Of a stretch of 64,000 bases of DNA, positions 11,791 to 24,384 are shown piece after piece. The position numbers and the translations under genes are program-made. Origin of the DNA: Batillaria attramentaria (taxonomy: Eukaryota > Mollusca > Gastropoda > Batillariidae); NCBI GenBank assembly GCA_018292915.2, contig JACVVK020000191.1, positions 106,001 to 170,000 of the forward strand. Reading direction: 5' to 3'. Under the pieces are notes generated by a model, which saw only the letters and a program-made list of their open reading frames with translations, did no database searches and was not told where the DNA came from. Position 1 is the stretch's first letter, and every line of letters starts with the position of its first letter.

Positions 11791-12553
11791 AATTATATAC
11801 TCTGCTGGCTGGTGTACCCGGCCGCCGGCTTCACCCGGGCTGATGATGTGATACATGTACACGTAGTAGGTGATTTATGGTCTCCCTGCTTGGCGATACG
11901 TGGTGGAACAGAACGTGAAACCCCGATTTTCAACCACCAGTTTTGATTGTGATGTGATACTAAACTGTTTTCTGATCCGTTCCCCTGTTTGGCGGTATGT
12001 GGTGGAACTGAATGGGCGTTAAACTCCGATTTTCCGAAATCTTATCCCCGCCACAATGAGCCGGGGGGGTTCCCTTGACGACACCCACCAATTTTGACTG
12101 ATCGTGATTTATATATATGTGTTAAAAAACACCGTTTCACATTTAACTATTGAGACAGAAGGAGATAACAAACAAGAGTAAGGTAAAATGCCAAACTAAT
12201 ATTTTAGCTACAACAAACAACAACAACAACAACAACATACAGAGAAATATCTAATAATCTTGTCTCAGTGACAAGAACGTTTTTAAAACTGTGTTTTAAC
12301 TCCAGTCAAGTTAACGTTTTCAAGTCATTGATCTTAAAGAAAATGGCAGCATGTTCCAAGCTTCTGGTCCAAAACCAGAATAAGAATGTCTGACATAGGT
12401 GCGCATATTATAACCGTGATAGAGCACATACACTGAGAAGCCGGTTTGAATTCTCAGAACTGACTGCGGGTCCTCATGTAGTATTGCGGCCGTCAATCCG
12501 CGGCATTGAGCCATCGTGATTCCACAACCCGCCAACTTTGGCTGTACCGGACA

Positions 12554-12720
12554 TAAATAGACGTCACGTGATCTGGGAAACATGGCTGACGTTTAGTTTA
12601 CACGCGGCCCTGCGATTTTATTCGATTGTTTCGGCTTGAACGTTTTTGCCGGGAAAATACTATTATTGCTTACAATTATTTAACGGACGAGGTTACCCAC
12701 CATCTACTGGAATGAATGAG
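12554..12720 (+). promoter_or_regulatory. Probable promoter and non-coding first exon of the DIDO1/PHF3-like gene
   Basis: A CpG-containing block holds GACGTCACGTGATC at 12560-12573, an overlapping CRE-like (GACGTCAC) and E-box (CACGTG) site. A transcribed-looking stretch follows and ends in a strong donor GAATGAG/GTAAGC at 12720/12721. Joined to the acceptor before 14860, it has an in-frame TGA just before the junction, so translation would start at ATG 14877. A four-codon upstream ORF (ATG 12582 to TAG 12596) lies in this leader. No transcript evidence is available; the assignment rests on position and splice signals. Confidence 0.45.
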
Positions 12721-13369
12721 GTAAGCCGATGTATGTGCATTTTTCGTTGCAAATGCATGTTCGACGAAATTCTTCTGCTTACTTGCATCAATTCCACCCT
12801 TTATCATCAACTTTCCATTGAGTAATTTTGATGTTCTGTCGAACCTGCCAAGGGGGCCGCCTCGCCACCGTATTTGCAAAGTAATATTATTAGGGAAGAA
12901 GGTTACTTATTAAATCCAGGAACAACCTTATCGGCAGGAAGCATGCCCTCGACCTCCAGTATCTTTGTCTCTGGCTGATTTCATCGAAAGTCTCCATCAG
13001 AAGTTGAGAATGTAGCCTTTATGCTTTGTCTATCACTATGCATGCCGAGACGTGCAGCACCGTTTCCTTTTTATCTGAAAAGAAGGGATGGCGGAGTCGG
13101 AATAAGGAACAGGTGTACATAAGATGTAGAAATTGTATACAGTACAGGAGCTTACGTAGGCAATGTCTCAAGTGGCAATGTCTCAGGTAGCAGTAATTGT
13201 AAACAGCAAGATCATGAAGACCTAGGAGAAATTATGTAGTTGTTGATGATAAGTTACTGTGCAGTTGTGCTTTCTTTTATGTATCACTCACTGTCAGGCT
13301 GTTCGCTATATTTATGGTCTGGATTGAAGCCTTCTGACAGTGATACAGGGAGTACAAATGAAGGGTATG

Positions 13370-14626
13370 ATTTCAGATCGGTCCTACTACAGGGCTCCCT
13401 AAAAGCTACAGACCTAAAGGGTCCACTGACCCCCAGTTCAAAATTTTAGGGGGTCTTTGTACCCCCACTTTTAATTTTTAAAGGGTCAGAATCATTTCTC
13501 AAGTTTTTTAGTGCATGGAATTATAAATTCAGTAAATACTGCTGAACACATAAGGTGTGTGTGTGTGTGTGTGTTTGTGTAAAACTGAATTTTATCAACT
13601 TCAAATCATATAATTAAATGAAGTGGGTACTGTCCGTACAATTCAGTTTTGTACACTAAGTTTTGCTGCTCTGTGCTGACCGGCTCTGACGCGACGTCTG
13701 AATCGTAGCTATCTGACACCGAAGTGCACCCGCTGCCGGGCGAGGGCTCGAGCCCCTCCACAACTGACTTTTCCACTGACGAAAAAGTCTATAGTCTTTT
13801 GAACTTTCACTTTTTTCGATGGCATGATTCGTCACAGAGAAAACGAATCCGATCGGTAACAAGAGCACTGGCTCTAAAATCTTTCGTCCATGGTTTCGAC
13901 ATCGCACGTACGCCGGGTGCTTCGGTGCGCAGAGGGAAAAGATGGGGCACGTTCACTACGCGCGAGTGGCTGTAGAGGCCGCCGACCTGCAGCAGACAGC
14001 AGTAGACAGTTAACGCCTGCGAGCGTTAAACAGAACCAAAAACAGAACCGAACTGAACGCGGCCAAGGCAAGGGAGAACACTCATTCGATCACAACAAGC
14101 CTATAGGCGTACGCACGGTAGTGCAGAGGTAGTGCGTCAAGCTACGCACAGATCGCGTTCATAATGCTTCAACGTACCCCCTCGAATTTTTTTTAGTACG
14201 TAAATTTTTACTTCAGTGCGTAAATTACGCACAGACGCACAGTTTAGGGAGCCCTGTACTAATTACCGAAAACAACTCTTAATACGGATAGAACGTGGTT
14301 AAAACATAGAAATAACAACACACAAACATGATTAAAGGTGAAAAAAGAGGCCTTAAACAAGTTAAAACGAAAAAAAGTACTTATTTACTCCAAGAGAACA
14401 GGACGAAATGAACGCGTCTCCCAAGGGAAGCGACTCTGGTCCGGACTGGTTATCGTTTTCTGCATTATCATCTTTTTTCGTTTAGCTTTTTTAAGGCCTC
14501 TTTTTTCACCTTTAATCATGTTTGTGTGTTGTTATTTCTACGTTTTAACTGCGTTCTACCCGTATTAAGAGTTGTTTTCGGTCGTTTTCAGTTGTTTTCG
14601 GTAATTAGTAGGACCCATTTCAGATC
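13370..14626. mobile_element. Foldback (long-TIR, MULE-like) DNA transposon, interrupted by another element
   Basis: The ends GGTCCTACTAATTACCG (13380 on, continuing at 14262 after the insertion) and its reverse complement (ending 14616) form inverted arms of about 110-125 bp: 13380-13389 plus 14262-14357 against 14489-14616. The right arm carries a small internal duplication of the AAAACAACTGAAAACGACCG type. The 10-bp direct repeat ATTTCAGATC flanks it at 13370-13379 and 14617-14626. Long TIRs with a 9-11 bp duplication are typical of Mutator-like non-autonomous elements. The roughly 130-bp centre encodes nothing. It sits in intron 1. Confidence 0.8.
13390..14256 (-). mobile_element. Non-autonomous hAT-like transposon nested in the foldback element
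   Basis: The termini CAGGGCTCCCTAAA and TTTAGGGAGCCCTG are perfect inverses, flanked by the 5-bp repeat TACTA (13385-13389, 14257-14261). The intact arm of the host palindrome confirms that the empty site had one TACTA. On the minus strand a short ORF starts MPSKKVKVQKTIDFFVSGK near 13828 and soon stops. It resembles the N terminus of hAT-type transposases, so this looks like an internally decayed copy. CAGGG ends fit hAT; a 5-bp duplication is shorter than the usual 8 but is known for some hAT subgroups. Confidence 0.7.
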
Positions 14627-14876
14627 ACTGCTCAGTGACACTGACACTATAGTGACAGGAATAACTATCAAGTAGAAAAACTATGTATGGCAGTATGCTT
14701 TCTGAGGATTTCTGAAAGAGTAAGATATTGAGGGATTGAGAAAAGCAGTTTTGTATACATGTTAAAAGGAGACTTTCTCATAAATTTAAATGTTTCATGA
14801 AATTTAACGAAGTATGGAATTGCAGTTTCATTATTGTCTTTATTTTATCTCTTTTGTAGATAGCAATACGAAGGCA

Positions 14877-17800
14877 ATGTCCGAACCAGTGTCAAAATCT
14901 GAGATCCTGAGTGGAGAGCCTTCTGTATCTTCTACCCCTCCTCTCATCCTTCTGCAGTCAGAAGAGGATTGTGGTCAGCCTCAGGGAACTTCACAATCAC
15001 ATACTGAAGAGAAGGGGTTTGATGCATTACAACCAGAGCATTACGTTGACAGTGGTGTGCCAGTAAATAGCCACAAAGCTGATGCTGCATCAACCCATGG
15101 TCAAAATAACCCATCTCCTTCTAAGACATCAGTAGCTCTTGGTACATCAGCTGATTCCAGTGCTCAGGAAATACCGAGCTCACCCACAAATGATGCTTGG
15201 AATTTAGAGAATCTTCTGACTGAGGTTTGTGGAATTCTAGTGGTGTGTGTGTGCATGCACAATGTTTTTAAAAGTTTCATCTAATTTTAAGGATATTTAT
15301 ATATATATGTAATTGGTTTTTGTGAGACTGAATCACGGTCATGTTGACTTGCAGAGTATTTTTTTTAAAGTTTAGGTCAAGGTCATGGTCAACCAGCAGG
15401 TTGGCCCATTAGGCAAAGTATCAGTATTACTTGTGTTGCTGTTCTTGGGTCTCAGGTGATGAATAGTGCACACAATGCTTGTGTGAAGGTTATCCATAGC
15501 ATTTGTTTAAACTGAACTGTTGAAACTGGTGTGTGTATGTGTGTGCGCTTATTTTTCCTGGATCATGAATGGGGGGCACAGGGTTTTAGGCAAATCCCAA
15601 TTCAAGCCCACGTGGCAGAATCATGAATGGTCTTTCTCATGCTCGGTAACCTTGAATTGAAGGACATCTTGTTCCTGTTTTGAATTTGAATTTAATAGTA
15701 ATGCTGGTGGTATATAGGTGCTGCATGACTAGTCATTAGTTTTATTGTTATTTGTTTAACCCTTTCATAAAATGTCTGAATTCTCTGTATAAGTGTTACC
15801 ACTAATATGTGGCTGTAACAGCTACATAGATCAGCATTTCTTGCCATACCGGGTCAGCTGGTTTAAATATCCGCAGCCACTGCTGGTGCCAGAACAGTGT
15901 CAGGCTGCCTTAATCTGTTTGGACAGCGGTGACACTGACAGATAGCGGGGAATTCAAACACGCCTAACTTGGTCAGGAATACTGGACGCTTGTACATGGG
16001 GAAAGGAATGGCCTTGCCCGTTTTCTGTCAAATTTTACATTTGCTTTTAATGTTTTTTCCTAGGACAAAAACCCATTTAGCGGTCTGACTGAAGAGCACC
16101 TGAGCAGGTTGGAGGACGTACTGTCTAGCGAGGAGGTGCGCAGTTTCCTGCAACAGACCCAGCTCCAGGAACTTGACTCAGGGCTTGTGGCGGATTCTGT
16201 ATCCTTGACATCTGTTACCAGTGGTGCCAGCACCAGCACAAGCAGCAGGCTGCTGGATGCCAGTGCAACATCTGATGACGCCTTGAAGTTGGACCTGTTT
16301 GAATCCCAAGCTTCATCCAGTCTGAATATTGACGAAGCATTTGCGCACCAGATAATCCAGGTACAAAATGATAATGTGGTGTCTTATAAATGCCCAGTTG
16401 CTGGGAAGTTGGTTGTGTCACATTATAGTTATACCTCATCCGTTTCTGCAAGATAAAAGAAAAGTGATTACATTGTGTACAGTACCGGTATATCAGTAAC
16501 TGAGAAGTTCTGTTTTGGTCTGTCCCTCACTAGCCCAGTGCAGTTGATCTCTCCTTCCAGTTCCACTCACCACTCAGCTAATTTCTTGAAAACTTGGTTC
16601 TTTCTATTGATGTGTATGTTTTTGTCTTTTCAGTTATGTCTGCACTACTTGTGATCAGGAACAAACGCATATATATATATATCTGTGTCATAGACTGAAT
16701 TATTTTGCTTCTTGCAGTCTTTGAAAAAAATTGTTATGTAAAAACTGTGTTTACTCTTTCAGGACAGTGTACGAGAACACGAACTGGCAGTGATGGCAGC
16801 TGCTTTCAGTGACCATGCATACGCCCTGCCTTCTGCTGGAAGTGGCACTCCCTCTGACAGCATGTCTTCATCCCCACGCAAGTCAGCACGCATCAAACAG
16901 CGCATGGACGACGGCAAAAATGCGTTTGACTCTGATGGTGACTTTGAATATTATTTAACAACTAGCAGACGCAGTACGAAGAAGGATGAATCATCAGGAG
17001 ACAGGACACAGTCGCCAGCTTCCACTTCACCCGCTCCCACTTCACCTGCTCCCAGTCCTAGTGTCTCAAAGTCATCACAACCAAAACGGTTAGCATACGT
17101 GTCATTCTTTGTTGCTTCCTTGTGTAACAATGGGAGTCTATGTAATAACCTTCCGTCATGTGTGTGTGTGTGTCCAGAAAAACTTTAACTTTGTCATTTT
17201 CTCAGAATCTACAAACAGCAGAGATACCAAACTTGGCCTGCTGATAGACAACTGTAAAACCTTTCAAAACATATTTTGAATGACCTTGACTCAAGGTCAA
17301 GGTCACTAAAGCCGTCTGTTTGAAAATTCTACATTGGCATTTATTCGGAATTTACAAACACTAGAGGTTTGAAACTTGGCATGATGATAGACATTGATAA
17401 GAACTTTACAGATATACCTGTGTTCAATGGCCTTGTGTCAAGGTCAAGGCCATATGAGCTATTTTTGTGAAACCTTAACATTGGCATTTTCTCAGAAATA
17501 ACAAACAGCAGAGGTGCCAGACTTGGCATGCTGATAGACAGTGATAAGACCTATGCACACATACCATTTTGACTCAAGGTCATTAAAGCAGGCTGTTTGG
17601 AAATTTTTACCTTTGCATTTTCTCAGAATCTAGAAGAACCAGGAGCATCAAACTTTGCATGATGATAGACATTGGCAACGCCTTTACTGACATATATACA
17701 TATGTTTCATGACTTATAGTCAAGGTCAAGGCCATGCAAGCTGTTTTTTTGGATACTTTAACCATGACATTTTCTCCGAAACAACAAACAGTAGAAGCAC

Positions 17801-20800
17801 CAAATGAGTCATGATGATAGACAGCAATGAGACCTACTTTTTTGAATGAGACCTACCTCATTGAAGCTGTCTGTTGTGAATTTTAACATTACCGTTTTCG
17901 GAGGAACTACAAATACTAGAGGCGTCAAACTTGGCATAATGATAGACACTGATGAGATCTCATTTGAATGACCTTGACCCAAGGTCAAGGCCATACAGAC
18001 TGTTTTGGGGAAAATTGTAATATTGCCAGGAACTCGGAATGCCAGAGACATTTTACTTGGCATGATGATAGATAGTGATAAGAGCTTTACAAACATACTC
18101 TTTTGAATGACCTTGACCCTTGTCACAAGGGAGCCACGGAGGCTTCTGCCTCTCTGGGATGCTTGTGTAAACAGTTTATTTGTGTTAACTTTCAGTTATA
18201 TCTGTCTGTCATGTGTGATGAGTCTTTAGCATTGCTTTTTCTCAGCAAATGCAGTGGAAACTTCAAGTCGTGCATGTAGTAGCTGTTGACATTATGACAA
18301 GACCAGAATTCTTTGAATTTATGACTGATGCTTCACAAAGTCTGAAGCCAGGGTCTCTCATTCTCTGTTACCTTTGTAACGTGTTTTAAGTGACCACGTG
18401 AGCAGCCAACTATGTGTGATTACCCTCTTTTTACTTTGTGTTTGATGGCTGTTATTGGGTCTTACAATACTTACTGGTACATTGTCTAACCAGCTGTTTT
18501 TTAATCTTTACAGGCGATCAACGCGCATCGTTGACATGGAAAATCGGGAGAAGGCGGAGAAAATCCTGCAGGAGAATCGCTTGAAGGAGCAAGAGGCTAA
18601 ACAAGCCATGCTGAAGCAAATGGAAGAGGAGTCCAAACCAGAGGAGACAAAATCAGAGACAAATGAGTCTGCACCAAAAGGGAGGCCCACACGAGGTGGC
18701 AAGAAACTTGCAAAAGTATGATTGAATTTTTTTTTTCCATGTTAGTCCGTGACAAAAGTCCTGTAAATGTGTCTGTCTTGTCTGTCTGTCCACAACGAAC
18801 TTTGTGAGACAAAATTGTAATTTGTATACCACAAGTTCTAAATGTATGCTTTCCAGCTTATTGGGTGTTCAATGTACTTAGTGGTTTATTTGTGTTAATG
18901 TTTTCAGAGAAAAGGCCAGGCTGCTAAAGGAAGAAGAGGGAAACAGGTGAAGGAGGAATCTGAAGATGCTGAAGAAGGAGAAACCTCTAGTGACACAAAA
19001 GACAAGTGTGGAAAAGCTGACCAGGATGCTCAGACCAAAGGAACAGACACAGAGTTAGGTAGCAAAGGCAGCAAAAAGGCAAACAGTGCAGAGGACAAAC
19101 CTGAAACCACTAGTGCAAAGAAAGGTAAACAGCAGAATGTCTCCACTGAAGGAAAGCAGAAAAAAACGGCAAAGAAAGCAGGGAAGTTACAACAGTTACA
19201 AGGCAAGAAGGGAGGCGCATCAGAACAACAGACCAAGAAAACGGTTATTACAAAAAAGAAAGAAGACATGGTGCAGGAAACTGTAAACAAGCTGAAGAAA
19301 AGACTGAGTAATGTGAAGAAGATTCAGAAGAAGGAGGCTGAGAGCAGTGATGATGAAGATTTGCCTTTGAAGACCATTGCCTTGTCTCAGAAGGTAACTG
19401 GAGGTTTCGTGCATGGGTTGGATCATAAATATTTAAATTATATTTCCCTGCAATTACAATGCCCATTTCGTTAATTTGGTCCGAACACAGTGTTAGCAAT
19501 TAAAATGTTTGTAGCATAAGTAGTTTACTATTGAACTTTTCATGTTTAAAGTCTGTGAGTGTGGAAGCTGTGTCAAAATGTGTGTTGGAAAAAAAAAAAA
19601 TTAGAAGCTCGTACATGTATGTATAAAACTTTATGGGAACATGTAATGTCCAGGAAGCTGAAGCTTCTCATCTAGGAGAGTAACCATGTCACAAACTATG
19701 CCTCAGTATTCTGCATTGAAATGCAACATACACTACAAGTGTGTGATAAAATTTGCTTACCTTCAGTTTTGATGTCAGAATTTTTCATTCAAAATTGGAA
19801 AGTTTGCCCTTCAGATGGAAGACTTTTATGCAATTTTGATAACCATTCAACATTCTGTGGATTTTTTCATGCTTTTTTTTTCCCCACCCTTTTTCTAACA
19901 GAGTCACATCACAACAGCTGAAGGCAAACGAGAAGCTGACACCGGAGCAAGAGGACTGAAGACTGGAGCGAATGAGCAGACAGTTTCAGCAGACAACACA
20001 GCTGAGAAAGCAAAGACAGTGAACCAGTCAGAACAGAAAGTATCAGAAACCAAATTAAAACAGAAAGAGAAATCCACAAGAAGTACAGATGTGAAGGTGT
20101 CAAAGCATGCCGAGGTTCAGAGCGACAGTAAAGGGGATGTAAAAACCAGTAGCCATCGACGTGAGTCCAAAGAGATGGAGAGTACAGGCAAGTTGGATGA
20201 CAGAAGCAGATTGACAGATGTGAAGACTGAGGAGGTCCAGCAAGGTGCCAAACCTGGGAAGCATAAACGCAGGAAGTCTGAGGAGGTGGTTGTTGATCCA
20301 AGTGTTACAGATTTGTTCAAGCCAGATGGCATTATTCCCACAGACCATGTCAAGAAGGAAGATGGAGGTGTAAGTGAACAAACTGGAATAGATGCAAAGC
20401 ATGGGCAAAACACCAAAGTGAGCGAGATGAAGATGGAGAAAGGTGGAAAGCAGATATCCAGACAAATCTCGGCACAGATTGCATTGCCTGTAGTTTCACA
20501 ACAAATGAGTCTTCAAAGTTGTGGTGATGCAGGACCAGATCCAAAGGTGGTCAAAAGTCAAAATGCTGCCACTAGTGCCAGTACTGGTCTTGCACTCGGC
20601 AAAGATACTGCTCAGTCTGATCAGCTGGATGTAACGAAAGACACCAGTAGCGCTAAATCTTCAGACAGTGTGACTGACCAGCCCCAGCAGATTGTGTATG
20701 TCAGCATAAAGTCAGAGAAAGGCCAGGTGAAGATAATTCACTCTAAAGTGGAATCTGCTCAGGAACCAAAAGCTGAAATTCCAGTCAAACCTGAACTTCC

Positions 20801-23800
20801 AGGACCTGCTCCTGTACAGAAACCTGAGACTGTGAAAAAAGAACACAAACCTTCAACACAAAAGCGCATGTTTCATAAACGGAAAACATCTGCAGGTGAT
20901 GGTGAGTATGTTTGGTCGCATGTGTAAACAGAGTGAGGTTATATTGTCCAGACCTGTTTACCCTTACGATTCTGGCATACAGAGTATGATATTCGGGGTC
21001 AGTTTTATGCTTGTATGCCAGACCAGCAAAAACTATGCTTTTCTGGACCAGGATTTATGATTTCTTGTTTTTTCTTAATGCATTTCCTTGGAGCCATGAG
21101 CATAACAGACAGAATCTGATTGGCTTAAGCTCTCTTTATATCCAGTCAGATTCAGAATGCTCGTTTCAGTCAGTGCGCGGATTCCTTCTTGTTCCAGTTC
21201 AGAGTGGCTGACATATTCCCATTCATTTTCTTGTGAGGTGTTTGTGTTGGAACATTCTGTGGTTAGTGTTGCAGTAGCATGGAACAAAACATGCAAAAAT
21301 TCTTACACGGAACAAATGACAAGGGTGTGTTGGCAACAGTAAACAATGTAAGCAGATGTTCGAGTCCATGTATTGAGAAATCTTCCTCTGCACTTCCGGT
21401 TCAGGATGTTTACTTTGCAAAATGCGCTGTGTTTCAAGACGGATTTCTGTCTCACTCAAATGGACAAACGATTGCATTAAAGCGTGCATTTAGTGAGTGG
21501 ATGTATTTTCTGACTTAGATATAATTTATATGTCTTTAAAGTTTAATGGCAGAGGTTCCCACTTTGGTAACATTCAAGAGGGCGCTTTCCTCCCTAACTT
21601 AGCTCGTGGTCCCTGGTGACGACTTTGGTGGCTTAGCCCGATGACTGCTATGGTATCCGGGCAGGTCTTGATCAGATACCTAGATGAAAACTGGTGAATC
21701 TTACCAACTTTTTCCCACCCCGGCCCTTCACTTACCTTTTACACCAGCTAGTGCTTGCACTTTCTTGTTTTTGTAAGAGCAAGTCACACAATCATAATGG
21801 CATACCTGACTTGTTTTGAAGACTTGTATGTCAGTACATGTACTAAGGCAATTTTTTGTCTGAAACTGCTTCTTGCAACACTTTCTTGCCTGCAATAGGT
21901 GTCCAATATTTTTACACACATTTTCCCACACAAAACTCACATAGATTTCTCATACTTGAAATAAATATTTTGTAAACAACAGTGATTTTGAAAGTACATA
22001 TCTTTGAAAGACAATGTGCGCATTAATTCCTGGTATTTCTGTCCAACTCCAAGTTCTGGATTGTACTACCTTTTGCCATAGATTGTAGTACCTTTATTGT
22101 ACTACTTCTGATCTTACTACTTCTCAGTGCTGAGGGTAAACAGGTCTGTATTGTCTGTATTGTCTGTCTTTGACAAACTGTAACACTGGCTTTCTTCTTC
22201 TTTTTTTTAAAACTAGAAACCGATGCAAGAAATACCATGCTTTTTTCAATTTCATTGTTGTAGTTAGTGGTAAGCCTTTTCAAACATACCATTTTGACCT
22301 GTTACGTGTACTTCTCCTAACACTAGTAACATGTTTTAACTAATCATGGGCTTTTCCTCAGCAGCCACCATGAGTATTTCCTTACCTGCCACACCAAATC
22401 ACTTGGCAGGCACAGTACAATAATACAAACAGATGTGCAACAAAACAGTCAAATTGTATAAACCATTAGATATATGTATATATATAGACATGTCACTTCC
22501 AAAGTATGAAGCAGCAAACTGCTGCAAGTAGTTTCTACATGTCTGAGTATCTGTCTTGTTTGTTTGGTAGACGGCCATGACAGTGGAGACTTGAGTTATG
22601 AAGATGATGAAAATGACTCTGACTGGGAACCTTCCAATGATCCAGACACTCTCTACTGCATCTGTAAAAAGCCACATGGAAACAGGTGAGGGAAGAATTC
22701 AGGGACAAGCACTTCATACTGACTGCCCCGGCCCCCACACCCACCCACGCGGGAGAAAGGGACATTTCATGGAAAATCTGATACATTTCACAGGAAAAAG
22801 AATATTTACAGCATTTGTATGTGTAATAAATAAGCGCTAAATTCATATTTTAGCATTTTCTCGTGGCAAGTACATGTATATTAAGTGCCTTTGTAGTGTT
22901 GTAATTTGGAATGTAAGTGACCTGCCGTTGCTTTTGTTTCTATCTTCCCTTGTTTTGAAGTTGATTTTGATTTTATGAGCATGGCCTCACTTTCTGATCT
23001 GTTGTAGAGATTTCTACATATGTTTTTTAATCATGATGTGAATTGTAGGTTCATGATCTGCTGTGACAAGTGTCAGGAATGGTATCACGGCCAGTGTGTT
23101 GGCGTGTCACGTTCACAGGGTCGGCAGATGGAGCGTGATGATAAAGAGTACATCTGTCCAATCTGCTCTGGTCAGTATACTTTTTTTCTGAATTGTGTTG
23201 ATGCCGTCACCCTCTTGAAGGGTGTAAGTAAAAAAACCCAAACTGTTCATAAGTACAGATGAATAGGAGGCAGGTAACCACGTAGATGGTGTCTTGCAGT
23301 TTTCAATTATGTATATTTTTGTAATTCATAATGTTGTAGAAGATCAGCTGAGGGTAGGACTAGGGTCTTGTTGATACAACCAGTATGTGATTCTGTATAT
23401 CTGTATACCAGTTTGTGATTCTGTACCCTTTTTCAGGCATGATAACAGTTGGAGAGAGGGTGAAACCAGATCCTGAAAAAAAGGTGAGATGACTGAATGA
23501 AGCGAAAGTCATGTGTCTTGATACCAAAGTGTCTGCATTGGAAACAGAATTTTTTTTGTAAACATTCACTATCAGTGGACCAAAAAAGATATTTTGCAAC
23601 ACTTTTTGTTGTTGTGGTTTTGTTGTTGGTTGGTGTTTTGTTGTTGTTGTTGTTTTTTCAAATCAAGGCAGCATTTTAAGTTGAAATAAGTGTTGGAAAA
23701 GTGGAGCCCCTCTATAATAAACTTGTTTTATGTGCTGACTTTTCCCTTCTGTTTTTTTCAGGAAAAAATGGCAGCAGTTCGGGATACTCCAAAGAAGAGC

Positions 23801-24334
23801 ACGGAGGGTTGTGATGAAAAGAAACACATAAAAAAGCTTGGGGTCAGCCATTTTTTTCACAGAGAGTTATATTTGTGGGTGGTAAAAGTAATCACATTTG
23901 CTGACGGGGTAACTGTAAGAAACTATTGTTTTGGAGATTTTACAGTTCTGTATAAGCATTTGAGATGTCTTTGATGAGGTGTTGGTGCAACAGTGTCCCT
24001 GATTACGTGCAGGTGTGTGTATTTGTATGCATAAAACTCATAAATTGACACACAAATTTGAGAACAGTGCATCACAGGGGACGCACATGCTTGTATTCTA
24101 TCTAAGGGGGGGGGGGGGGGTAATTGTCAGACATGCCATGTGAAGTAAACCCTGATGTAAATTCTTTCAAGCATTTCCACACAAAGTTTGTTGAAAGTTA
24201 ATTTATTTCCACCTAAAGACCACTGTAATGTGCCTGTATTTTCACTCACGGTGATTGGTTTTCCAGACTAGTTGATGTCCAAGTTGAAAAAAAAGGAAAA
24301 AAACAAACCAATCCCAAAACCCCCAACAACAATA

Positions 24335-24384
<50 letters not shown>

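Noticed and set aside
12320..12583. 87-codon minus-strand ORF as a gene
   Set aside because: GFGPEAWNMLPFSLRSMT resembles the C-terminal end of decayed LINE proteins, and the frame breaks soon after. Too weak to list as an element.
20100..20465. 121-codon minus-strand ORF
   Set aside because: It lies antisense to exon 6, whose + frame is continuous with exons 5 and 7. The minus frame reflects Lys/Glu-rich codon composition.
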